Assembly (NCBI GenBank): GCA_945860165.1
Contig: CAMAPL010000016.1
Span: 1 to 52,924 of the forward strand
DNA from: Rhizobium sp. Q54
GTDB taxonomy: Bacteria > Pseudomonadota > Alphaproteobacteria > Micropepsales > Micropepsaceae
Reading direction: 5' to 3'
Length of the DNA stretch: 52,924 bases
Shown here: positions 38,308 through 46,301 of the stretch, piece by piece
Layout of the letters: each line of letters begins with the position of its first letter
How positions within the stretch are numbered: the first letter of the stretch is position 1
The notes under the pieces: model-generated
Seen by the model: the letters and a program-made list of their open reading frames with translations, nothing else
Told to the model about the DNA's origin: nothing
The model's database searches: none
Made by a program: the position numbers and the translations under genes

Positions 38308-38384
38308 TCTCTCCATGGGCGGGCTTGCCCCGCCCATGGAGAGAGTGTGTTGAACGGGTAAAGATTTTCTGATTCCACGCTACG
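38308..38384. repeat. Dispersed palindromic repeat, family P, copy 4, with tail
   Basis: A perfect 16-bp stem (38308-38323 with 38329-38344), loop cttgc, the best-preserved copy. It is followed by a tail (gagtgtgttgaacgg... to 38384) that is repeated at 40323-40370. It could also terminate the hydrolase transcript. Confidence 0.85.
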
Positions 38385-38588
38385 GGTGAAGCCGTCCCGC
38401 GTCAGGGACAGCAGCAGGCATTCGCGCTTCAGGTCCATGTAGCGTTGTACATTGGGGGCGCCGAGGCCGAAGGGATGGGCCGGGGTGAGCGCGAAACGGA
38501 TATCGGTTCCGGCTAGGCTCACTGTCTAGCCGTCCGCGGTGCGCGCGGGCGATTGCGACGAGTTTTCGCAAAAAGACGGGAAGCGAAT
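38385..38588. other. Gap without a recognised gene
   Basis: A minus-strand frame opening at GTG 38522 (SLAGTDIRFALTPAHPFGL, MDLKRECLLLSLTRDGF) reads into the repeat tail and has no recognised family. It may be a relic or chance. Confidence 0.3.
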
Positions 38589-39257
38589 CTAGGCTGAAGC
38601 GGCCTCGGCAAAAAGCCATTTCAGCGCGGGTGCCGCGATGGCAGCCGCCAGAAACTGCACGGCGATAAATCCCGGCGCGGATACCGGCGCAATGCCGGAA
38701 AAACTGTCGGTGAGGGCGCGGGCAAGGGTCACGGCGGGATTGGCGAAGGATGTGGATGCGGTGAACCAGTAGGCGCCGGTGATGGTGAGCCCTACCAGCA
38801 TGGGCGTGGAGGAGGGGGCGAAGCGGATGGCGCCTGCGATGGTCGCCAGCAATCCCAGCGTGGCAATGAACTCCGCCAGCAGTTGCGGCGGTCCGTCACG
38901 CAGTCTGGTGGAGACTTCCAGTACCGGCATGGCGAACATCAGGTGGGTCAGCCACACGCCGACAATCGCCGCCACGATCTGCACCAGCCCGTAGCGGACC
39001 GCCATGCGCCATTCGATCTTGCCGCGCAACGCGAAGAAGAAAGATACGGCAGGATTGAAGTGCGCCCCCGACAACGGGCCAAGAATTGTGATCAGAACCA
39101 CCAGCGCCGCGCCGGTGGCGATGGCATTGGCCAGTAGCGCCACCGCCATGTTTCCGTCCGCCAGCCGCTCGGCCATGATGCCGGAGCCGACCACGGCGAT
39201 CAGCAGGAACATGGTGCCGAAAAATTCCGCCGCCAGGGGGCGGGCAATTGCAGGCAC
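38589..39257 (-). CDS. aqpS: Aquaporin-family channel of an arsenic operon (AqpS-like)
   Basis: A 222-residue MIP-family channel with six helices and two NPA boxes, at 68-70 (GAHFNPAVSFFFAL) and 173-175 (SFANPAVTLARAL). In Sinorhizobium meliloti, AqpS lets arsenite leave the cell down its gradient after arsenate reduction, replacing ArsB. The same pairing with arsC and arsR is seen here, so that role is likely. The GTG start shares its G with the TAG of arsC, so translation is coupled. The longer frame upstream is out-of-phase overlap with arsC. Confidence 0.82.
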   Translation of the reverse strand: MPAIARPLAAEFFGTMFLLIAVVGSGIMAERLADGNMAVALLANAIATGAALVVLITILGPLSGAHFNPAVSFFFALRGKIEWRMAVRYGLVQIVAAIVGVWLTHLMFAMPVLEVSTRLRDGPPQLLAEFIATLGLLATIAGAIRFAPSSTPMLVGLTITGAYWFTASTSFANPAVTLARALTDSFSGIAPVSAPGFIAVQFLAAAIAAPALKWLFAEAASA

Positions 39258-39745
39258 TACGGTCCGCTGGCGATGTCCGCCACTTTCTTTTGCAGCGATA
39301 TACGGTCGAGACCGGAAATCTTCAGGTTGGCGAAAGTGCTGAGGCGGTTGTTGAGCATCCGGTAGGTATCCGCGAAAGCCACGGCGATTTCGGCGGGGCT
39401 GCCTTCGACTGCTGCCGGATCGGGCATGCCCCAATGCGCCGTCATGGGCTGGCCCGGCCAGATAGGACAAACTTCGCCCGCCGCGTTGTCGCAAACGGTG
39501 ATGACGAAATCCAGTTTTGGCGAATCCGCACTTGCAAATTCATCCCACGGCTTGGAGCGGAACTGGCTGATGTCGTAATCCAGCCGCTTGAGCAGTTCGA
39601 GTGCGTAGGGGTTCACCGCGCCGCGGGGCTGCGATCCCGCGGAGTAAGCCTGGAAACGCCCGGCACCCACCTTGTTGAGAATAGCCTCAGCCAGGATGGA
39701 ACGCGCGGAATTGCCGGTGCAGAGAAACAGGACAGTGTAGGTCAT
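39257..39745 (-). CDS. arsC: Arsenate reductase ArsC, thioredoxin-coupled (LMW phosphatase fold)
   Basis: A 162-residue enzyme that reduces arsenate to arsenite. The P-loop CTGNSARS (Cys9 to Arg15) is the low-molecular-weight phosphatase signature, and Asp109 (MPDP) is the general acid. Cys85 and Cys93 (VCDNAAGEVCP) fit the relay cysteines of thioredoxin-coupled ArsC. The ATG overlaps the arsR stop (ATGA, 39742-39745). The stop overlaps the aquaporin start. Confidence 0.92.
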   Translation of the reverse strand: MTYTVLFLCTGNSARSILAEAILNKVGAGRFQAYSAGSQPRGAVNPYALELLKRLDYDISQFRSKPWDEFASADSPKLDFVITVCDNAAGEVCPIWPGQPMTAHWGMPDPAAVEGSPAEIAVAFADTYRMLNNRLSTFANLKISGLDRISLQKKVADIASGP

Positions 39746-40098
39746 GCGCGCAGCCGCTTTTGGGGTGGGCAGCAGCCGGTGGCGACAGACACCAGCGGCG
39801 CGCAGATTTCCGGTCGTCCGCCGCAGCAGTCTTCCGTCAGGAACACCAGCAGGGCGCTCATGGCGCCAAAATCCACCGCATAGATGATGGAGCGTCCGTC
39901 GCGGCGGGCGCGGATCAGCCCGGCATTGGACAGAAGCAGAAGCTGCGCCGACAGGGTGTTGGGCGCGGTTTTCAGCCTGCGGGCGATGCCCCCCGCCGCC
40001 ATCCCGTCCGGCCCCGCCTTGACCAGCAATCGGAACACCGCCAGCCGCGCATCCTGCGCCAGCGCCGAGAGTTTCTGAACCGCTTTTCCAGATTCCAT
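39742..40098 (-). CDS. arsR: ArsR/SmtB-family arsenic-responsive repressor
   Basis: A 118-residue winged-helix repressor. DNA-binding helices lie around LKTAPNTLSAQLLLLSNAGLI, with the wing at ARRDGRSIIYAV. Cysteine clusters Cys91, Cys92 and Cys99 (EDCCGGRPEIC) and Cys109, Cys110 could bind As(III), a layout that differs from the plasmid-type CVC site. It is first in the operon arsR-arsC-aqpS, whose genes all overlap, and should repress its own promoter. Confidence 0.88.
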   Translation of the reverse strand: MESGKAVQKLSALAQDARLAVFRLLVKAGPDGMAAGGIARRLKTAPNTLSAQLLLLSNAGLIRARRDGRSIIYAVDFGAMSALLVFLTEDCCGGRPEICAPLVSVATGCCPPQKRLRA

Positions 40099-40120
40099 AT
40101 TTCATGTATTATAGAAATAT
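40097..40120. promoter_or_regulatory. Probable ArsR operator
   Basis: A perfect 7-bp inverted repeat, atatttc (40097-40103) and gaaatat (40114-40120), separated by 10 bp. It overlaps the arsR start codon and the A+T-rich promoter side, a location usual for ArsR self-repression. Confidence 0.5.
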
Positions 40121-40201
40121 ATGGCGCAAGTCAAGCGCGGGGGATATGGGGGGCGCGTCAGGAAGGCAACGCAAGCTCTCACTATGGGCGGTGCCCCCGA
40201 A

Positions 40202-40274
40202 CCGCGCGAAGCGCGGTCGGAGGGTAAACTTCACGCCCCGCCCGTCCAACGTTACGCAAAGCGCGATAATCAAG
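40202..40274. repeat. Dispersed repeat, family R, copy 2
   Basis: A diverged copy of 20929-21000: the same small hairpin (ccgcgcgaagcgcgg) followed by 'cggagggtaaacttc' and a similar A-rich end. Confidence 0.6.
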
Positions 40275-40320
40275 AGCTCTAGCGCGTTTGTTGCACTGGA
40301 TAGCCGGGCTGAACCAAGTA

Positions 40321-40370
40321 ATGGAGAGAGTGTGTTGAACGGACGCAAAGCTTTCTGATTTCACGTTACG
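40321..40370. repeat. Family P tail, second copy
   Basis: 'atggagagagtgtgttgaac' and the following 30 bp match 38336-38384 with a few changes. The upstream palindrome is degraded (40300-40320). It abuts the 3' end of the GIY-YIG relic. Confidence 0.65.
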
Positions 40371-40659
40371 CATTCCAGCTTTCCAGAAAATATTTCCAGT
40401 CGGGATTGGCTTTCTCGATCAAGGACAGTTTCCACGCGCGCTTTCATCGCTTGAGGCTTTTTTCGCAGCGGATCGCATCAGCGTAAAGCGGATACTCTTC
40501 AAACCAGACAAGGTGGTTCACGCCATAGCGTTTGATGAAGGCCGATCCTGTGCCTTTGTGATGCTGTTTCATGCGCGACAGCAAGTTCGACGTCACGCCG
40601 ATATAGAGTGTGCCATTGCGTCTGCTTGCGAGGATATAGTCCGTTCCGGCGGGCATCAC
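40366..40659 (-). pseudogene. GIY-YIG nuclease-like gene interrupted by TGA
   Basis: Reading from GTG 40659 (or ATG 40656) gives the UPF0213-type GIY-YIG domain: DYILASRRNGTLYIGVTSNL, HHKGTGSAFIKRYG, LVWFEEYPLYADAI, KSLKR. TGA at 40444-40446 then interrupts. The same frame continues with KRAWKLSLIEKANPDWKYF to TAA 40366-40368. In relatives this place reads LKRWKRAWK, so TGA replaces a conserved Trp codon (TGG). Without the change the protein would have 97 residues, the usual size. It is flanked by family P repeats on both sides. Confidence 0.8.
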
Positions 40660-40677
40660 GCCAGGTTGGAAAACTGG

Positions 40678-40700
40678 ATGGGCGGGTCAAGCCCGCCCAT
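40678..40700. repeat. Dispersed palindromic repeat, family P, copy 5
   Basis: atgggcggg and cccgcccat (9 bp) around tcaag, followed by ggagag. It lies between the GIY-YIG relic and the pentapeptide gene end. Confidence 0.8.
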
Positions 40701-40714
40701 GGAGAGAAAGTGCG

Positions 40715-41973
40715 CTACGCCGTCTCGGCCACGTCCTCGGCGAAATGCCCCGGCAATTTCGCGCCGGCGAAATCGGCGCCTTCGATCTCGGTTTCGCGCA
40801 TGTCGGTGTCACTCATATTGGCGTAGCTCATGCCGCAGCCCGACAGACGCGCCCGGCGCAGGTCGGCGCCGCGCAGGTCCGCGTAACGCGCCTGGGCATT
40901 GTCCATGCGCGCGGGCAGCAACCGTCCGCCCGCGATCATCAGTGGCCCCAGCTTGGTGTCGCGCAGGTCGGCATGGTTGAGCTGCGCGCCCAAAAGATTG
41001 ACGCCGCGCAGGTCCGCGCCGCCCAGCTTGGCCGAGCGCAGGTCGCAGCCCACCAGGTTGGAGCCCTGAAGCGAGGTGCCTTCCATGTTGACGCCGTAGA
41101 ACAGCGCGTTGGGCGCGATCAGGGCGGTGAGCGTGCGGTAGCAAAGGGATGTGACGTGGCGCAGGTCCATGTCGGTGAGATCGGCGGGTTTGCCGTCGCG
41201 GCCATTGGTTTCGGCCCAGCGGGTATGGTCCTCCAGCAGCTTGTCGACGATCAGTACCTGGTTGACGTCGGGCACCAGCGCCTGGGTCAGGGTCTTGCTC
41301 ATGTCGGCGCCGTAGGTGGTGGCGAAATCCATCGTCGCGCCGATCTGGATGCAGCCCACCATGTCGGCGCCGGTCAGGTTGCAGCCCGACAGGTCGACAT
41401 TTTCCAGATTGGCGCCGGTCATCCGCGCCTGGCGCAGATTGGCGCGGGTCAGGCGGCAGCCCTTCATGATCGCGTCGGTGAAATCGGCCTGCACCGCCAT
41501 GGCGCCGGTCATCTTGGCGCTGTTCATCATCGCCCCCGGCATTTCCGAGCAGCCCAGATCGTGCTGCAGCACGGCAGATTTCCGTATTTGTCTTTTTCCG
41601 CGATGGTGCCTTCGCGTAGGTCCGCTTCGTAAAGATCGGTGCGGATCAGGTTGGCGCCGCGCAGGGACGCGCTCCGCATGTCGACCCGCCGTATGGACGG
41701 GCCCGCCAGATTGCAGCGGCGCAGGTCGGCGCCAAAGAAGCTAGCCGCGTCGAGCTTGGCGCCCGCGAAATTGGTTTCCTCCATCACCGCGCCGGTGAAG
41801 TCGGCATCGGCTAGGTTCCGCCCCGAAAGGTCGATGTCGGAAATATCGCAGAAGGCGAACACGGCGCGCGCCCCGCCCATGCGCCCGGACTGGAGCATCT
41901 CGTGGCGCGCGACCGCCGCGCTCACATCCTTTTGGGTGAGCTTGGCAAAGCCGGCATGGCGGGTCTAGGTCAT
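40715..41973 (-). pseudogene. Pentapeptide-repeat protein gene, frameshifted
   Basis: Two overlapping frames, 41925-41527 and 41572-40715, together encode one protein of about 400 residues with A(D/N)LXX repeats (ADFTGAVMEETNF, ADLRRCNLAG, then ANLRQARMTGANL, ADLRGVNLLGAQL). One base is missing near 41575: KDKYGNL should run on into VLQHDLGCSEMPGAMM. Further upstream the frame reads ATG 41973, ACC, TAG, then TRHAGFAKLTQKDV, so an amber codon may also sit at codon 3. GTG 41925 would be the start otherwise. Pentapeptide proteins form right-handed beta helices; the function of this one is unknown. Confidence 0.78.
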
Positions 41974-42359
41974 GTCAAAAAATTCACGCTGTTTGAGGCT
42001 TTTCGCCGCCGATTTTGCGCGTCCGGACCTAATGTCCCATTAATAAGCCCGACAATGCTCCTTAATAGCCCGGCTCAGGCTTGTTAAACGGCCCTGTTCG
42101 GAGCGCATTTTTTGTGGCCCCGCCCCGCCACCGACACGAAATTTGCTGTTGAACCGGGACCATAGCCGGGTACAAAGGCGCTGGCAGGCCCCACCTGGAT
42201 CCCATATGGGCGGATGGGTGGCCTGGCACAGGACAAACGGATGGGCTGCCGGCGGTTTTGCCAGGTGGCGGGGTCGAAAGCGGACCTTCCCTTAAGGCAA
42301 TTGCTGCGGACCAGCGGACCGACCGTGATCCTGGCGCGAGAATTTTGAAAGAGGTTGTG
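41974..42359 (+). other. Long leader/promoter region of the autotransporter
   Basis: About 385 bp before the autotransporter start. An 8-bp inverted repeat, ccacctgg (42191-42198) and ccaggtgg (42261-42268), encloses 62 nt and could form a long-range stem in the leader RNA. No known riboswitch pattern was recognised. Promoter AT-rich segments lie near 42036-42070. Confidence 0.35.
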
Positions 42360-45300
42360 TTGACCAGGCACCGTTTGATGCTTTCCGCCGCTGCGGCTGC
42401 CCTGCTGGCGGCCGTTGCCGCGGCGCGCGCCGACACCAATATCACCACCAGCACCAGCACCGCGCTGGTCACCTCCAGCGCCGGCGATATCTCCATCGCC
42501 ACGAGCGGCGGCATTGGCCTCACCACCGCCGCCACGCCGGTGGTCACGATCAACTCCAACAAATCCCTGAACAATAGCGGCTTCATCGCCAACACCGGCA
42601 CCACCGACGCCGTCGGTATTCTGATCGACACTTCCGGCGGCAACCTGTTTCCGCCCTCGGCCGGCCTGATCTCGACCGGCACCATCGACCTGGCGGGCAA
42701 CGGTACCGGCAAGCGCGGCATTTTCATTACCGGCGGAAACACCTTCTATGCACCGATCACACTGGGCGCGCTGACCGCCACGACCCAGGTCAGCCAGGTC
42801 ACCACCCAAAGCTCCAGCATGCTGATCCAGGGTGACAGCTCGGTCGCCTTCTGGTTGACCCAGGGCACCAAGATCACCAGCAACATTCTTTTGGGCGGCG
42901 GCGGCATCATCCAGAACGGCAGCGTCAATTCCCAGCAGTCCAATTCCGTCGTCGTCCTGATCGACGGCAGCGTGAACGGCAATTTCGTCAATGGCGGCGA
43001 GATATCGGGCGCGGGCGCCGGCCTGACCGGCATCCAGATAAATGGCGCCATCAATTCCTGCGCCAGCGATGCTGCCAAGCCCGCCGGCTTCACCTGTCCC
43101 ACCGCCTCGGGCGGCAGCTTCATCAATGCCGGCGTCATCTCGCTGACCGGCACCGGCATGCCGTCTGCGCGCGGTGGCAATCCCGAAAGCGGCTCCGCCC
43201 TGGTGATCGCCAGCTCCATCTCCGGCGGCTTTCTCAATAACGGTCCGGCCACATCCAGCAATATTCCCGTGGCGCTGATCTCGGCCAACGGCCTGGTCAC
43301 CACCGGCGTGGTCAACCCCACCATGATTATCGACCCGGCCAGATCGGCATCCGCCCTCACGCCCGTGCCGCGCGGCCCGGCGATCCTGGGCTCGGTCACC
43401 GCCGACATCGATTCGGTCAATCCCGGCTATTCCTTCATCAACCGCGGCGCCATCCAGTCCCAGCCGCTGGATCCCCAGCTCTCGACCGCGGCTCTGATCA
43501 TTCAGGGCAACAGCGCCACCTATTTCACCTGCCTCAGCGCGTCGGTGGCGACCTGCACCGGCACCAACGCTAATCCGCAGCTCAATACCGGCGGCTTCCT
43601 CAGCACCGGCGATATCTCGGCCCAGGCCTTCACCAGCGTCACCAACCGTACCGCCGGTACCGTCTCGGCCTCGGCCATGTATGTGGGCGCCTTCACTACT
43701 GTTCCGCGCCTGGACATCATTCAGCAGGCGGTCGGCGGCACCACCATGACGGCGGCGACCCTCACCGCCACGGTCTCCGGCGTGGGCCAAGGCACCGCCA
43801 CCACCCTGCAGATCGCCCAGAACGCCACCGTGCCCGCCATCAATATCGGCCGCGGCGCCACCATCTCCGCCCTGGTGGAAACCAACACCGTCACGCCCGC
43901 TCGCGACGTGGCCACCGCGTCTACGCCTTTCAGCCTGATTGCGCAGGCCATCGTGGACCAGTCCGGCAGCGTCAGGCTGATCAACAATGCCGGCACCATC
44001 GCGGCGTCCACCACCGAGCTGACGCCTTCCTCGGGCACCAGCGTGGTCCGCGTCCAGCGGGCCGTCGACCTGCAGGCCTCCACGGTCGGGGGTGCCACCA
44101 TCAACAATAGCGGCGTCATCCTGGGCGACGTGCTGTTCAGTTCGGCCGGCAACGGCAACACGCTGAACATCGGCAATATCGGCGCCCTGGGCACCGCCAA
44201 TCCGGGCACCGGCGTGGTCAACACGCCCAGCAACTATGCGGTGGTCGGCGAAGCCTTCTCCAGCCGGCCGAGCACCGGTGCGCCGACCGTCCGGGCGACG
44301 TTGCTGAATTTTGGCTCCGGCACCGGCCACCGGCTGCATGTCGGCGGCTTCGGCTATATTAATGCGGATATCCGTGCGGGTGTCGGTGCGTTGGACGTGC
44401 AGGTGGACAATAACGGCCAGCTCTTCATCGCCAACACAGCCACCTCGCTCCAGGCCAACACCTTCAACGCCGGCACCAACGCCATCCTGGGTCTGTCCAT
44501 TGCCCAGTCCAACCTCAACGCCCTGACGCCGGTAGTGCAGGCCAACAGCGCCAACCTGTCGGGCGCCCAGCTGGCGCTTCAGTTCGGTACCTTCATTTCC
44601 TCGGGCTTCACCGCTGCCTCGGTCGCTTCGCCTTCGGTGCAATCGGTCACCCTGATCCGCGCGCCCCTCATCATCGACACCACCCTGGCCGACCAGAACG
44701 CTAGGCTGGGCCAGAACACGCCCTTCCTGTTCGAGTCCCCCACGGCCGCCGGGATCGTACCGGGCGACAATGGCCCCACGGCCTTGTCCCTTGGCACGTC
44801 CGGTGGGCAGCAGACCCTGCTGCTGAACCTGCGGCCGCGCTCGGTCAACCAGTTCAATGCCAACGGCTCGCCGGGCCTCAACCTGTCGGGCGATGCCAGG
44901 AACCAGTTCCCCTTCGTTGCGGCGGCGCTGGCGACCGACAACGACCTGGGCGCGGCGGTTGCCACCAGCATGACCATCTACAACACGCCCGGCGTGGCTT
45001 CGAGCGGCATCAATGTCGCCGCTTCGCAGCAGCAGGCGTCGCAGGTCTTTTCGCAATTCTCGCCCGACGTTTCGGGCGGCATGCGCGAAATCGCCATCAT
45101 GATCACCGACCAGGCCACCGGCCCAGTGGCGGCGCGCCAGCGCCTGCTGCGCCAGTACGGCAAGGTACAGGGCAACATGACGTTGTGGGGCGAGGAGTTC
45201 ACCGGCCAGATCAACAACAAGGGCCGTGTCGGCGGCGCAGGCACCCTGTCCTCCTTCAAGGATCATGGCTTCGGTTTTGCTCTGGGCGTGGATGGCGGCG

Positions 45301-46037
45301 GCCCGCGGGGCGGCTGGTACGGCGGCGCCCTCACTTTCTATACCGGCAATGTTGACCAGCAGCTGCCGCGCGCCACCAGGACCGATACCCAGTGGTTCAT
45401 GCTGACCGGCTATAGCCACTGGCAGAGCCGCAAGGTCTTCTTCGACACCCAGCTCAGCGCCGCGTATGGCCAGCTCAAGACCGTCCGTTTCCTGGATTTG
45501 GGAGGCGGCACGCGCGCTGCCTCCAGCAAGCGTCCCGCCGCGATGGGCGCGATCGGCGCCAAGGGCGGCTTGATGCTGAAATATCTCGGCCTGGACATGG
45601 ACCCCTATTTCAGCCTCGACGGCATGACCTTGCGCGAAGAGGGCTATACCGAAAACGGCGGCGGCGCCGGCCTCAACCTGCAGGTCGGCTCCTATTACGC
45701 CAACTCGCTGCGCACCGCGCTGGGCGTGGACCTCAAGAAATCGGTGTCGGTGTGGGGCATGGACCTGACGCCAGGCGCGCGGGTCGGCTATCGCTACGAA
45801 CTGCTGCAGCAGCCTGTGAAGGTGAAGGCCGGTTTCGAATCCACCGGCGGCCTGGGCACCGCCGGCAACGCCCTGACTTTCGTCGGTCCCGATCCGGACA
45901 AGGGCAACACCCTGCTGGGCGCCAGCCTGGGCCTGGGCACTGACACCTGGCATCTGGGTCTGAATTACGACTGGGTGCGTGGCAACAATGGTTCGACCAC
46001 GCAGGTCGGCATCATCAGCGTGCTGGGCCGCATCTAG
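42360..46037 (+). CDS. Autotransporter (type Va secretion), large surface protein
   Basis: A 1225-residue protein. The signal peptide spans about 1-24 (MLSAAAAALLAAVAAARA-D). A long Ser/Thr/Gly/Asn-rich passenger (about 25-900) shows beta-helix text such as NSGFIANTGTT, FINRGAIQSQ, INNSGVILGDVLFSS. The last 280 residues form the outer-membrane barrel (MTLWGEEFTGQINNKG, GFALGVDGGG, PGARVGYRYELL). It should export its own passenger to the cell surface, perhaps for adhesion. TTG 42360 is preferred: GAGG lies 6 nt upstream; GTG 42357 is possible. The C-terminal residue is Ile rather than the usual Phe. No passenger protease motif was found. Confidence 0.85.
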   Translation: MTRHRLMLSAAAAALLAAVAAARADTNITTSTSTALVTSSAGDISIATSGGIGLTTAATPVVTINSNKSLNNSGFIANTGTTDAVGILIDTSGGNLFPPSAGLISTGTIDLAGNGTGKRGIFITGGNTFYAPITLGALTATTQVSQVTTQSSSMLIQGDSSVAFWLTQGTKITSNILLGGGGIIQNGSVNSQQSNSVVVLIDGSVNGNFVNGGEISGAGAGLTGIQINGAINSCASDAAKPAGFTCPTASGGSFINAGVISLTGTGMPSARGGNPESGSALVIASSISGGFLNNGPATSSNIPVALISANGLVTTGVVNPTMIIDPARSASALTPVPRGPAILGSVTADIDSVNPGYSFINRGAIQSQPLDPQLSTAALIIQGNSATYFTCLSASVATCTGTNANPQLNTGGFLSTGDISAQAFTSVTNRTAGTVSASAMYVGAFTTVPRLDIIQQAVGGTTMTAATLTATVSGVGQGTATTLQIAQNATVPAINIGRGATISALVETNTVTPARDVATASTPFSLIAQAIVDQSGSVRLINNAGTIAASTTELTPSSGTSVVRVQRAVDLQASTVGGATINNSGVILGDVLFSSAGNGNTLNIGNIGALGTANPGTGVVNTPSNYAVVGEAFSSRPSTGAPTVRATLLNFGSGTGHRLHVGGFGYINADIRAGVGALDVQVDNNGQLFIANTATSLQANTFNAGTNAILGLSIAQSNLNALTPVVQANSANLSGAQLALQFGTFISSGFTAASVASPSVQSVTLIRAPLIIDTTLADQNARLGQNTPFLFESPTAAGIVPGDNGPTALSLGTSGGQQTLLLNLRPRSVNQFNANGSPGLNLSGDARNQFPFVAAALATDNDLGAAVATSMTIYNTPGVASSGINVAASQQQASQVFSQFSPDVSGGMREIAIMITDQATGPVAARQRLLRQYGKVQGNMTLWGEEFTGQINNKGRVGGAGTLSSFKDHGFGFALGVDGGGPRGGWYGGALTFYTGNVDQQLPRATRTDTQWFMLTGYSHWQSRKVFFDTQLSAAYGQLKTVRFLDLGGGTRAASSKRPAAMGAIGAKGGLMLKYLGLDMDPYFSLDGMTLREEGYTENGGGAGLNLQVGSYYANSLRTALGVDLKKSVSVWGMDLTPGARVGYRYELLQQPVKVKAGFESTGGLGTAGNALTFVGPDPDKGNTLLGASLGLGTDTWHLGLNYDWVRGNNGSTTQVGIISVLGRI

Positions 46038-46208
46038 CGCGGTTCTTTGGCCTAGATTTTCTTGGCGAGCGTAGCGAGCTTAGAAAAGCTGGCACCGCTT
46101 CGTGCCTGCGTAGTAGGTGAGGGCGGTGCGCCACGCACTCCGCGCGTTGCCTACGCTGCTGCTAGGCAACCCTGCTCACGCCACAAAACCCAGCGCGGTC
46201 CTGATCTA

Positions 46209-46218
46209 CCCCCCCCCC
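46209..46218. repeat. C10 homopolymer tract
   Basis: Ten consecutive C residues in the gap (46038-46301) before the beta-propeller gene, 84 bp upstream of its start. Slippage could alter promoter spacing. The same gap has a segment (46100-46165) weakly like family S. Confidence 0.75.
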
Positions 46219-46301
46219 AGCAATGGCGAGTTTTTGGTGGTGGCCACAAATTCGCCTACGATGGGGGGGAGAAGATGCGGCTTAGCCATTGGGGGATTTG
46301 C

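Noticed and set aside
40202..40274. CRISPR-like repeat
   Set aside because: Only one unit per site; no regular spacers or cas genes.
42084..45953. A 1289-codon open frame on the minus strand opposite the autotransporter
   Set aside because: The autotransporter frame has a signal peptide, ribosome-binding site and barrel domain. The antisense frame is low-complexity (Gly, Ala, Arg, Asp) as expected from GC-rich codon bias, with no domain.
46062..46301. Upstream extension of the beta-propeller frame (starting 46062)
   Set aside because: It crosses the C10 tract and repeat-like DNA; the signal peptide starts at 46302.
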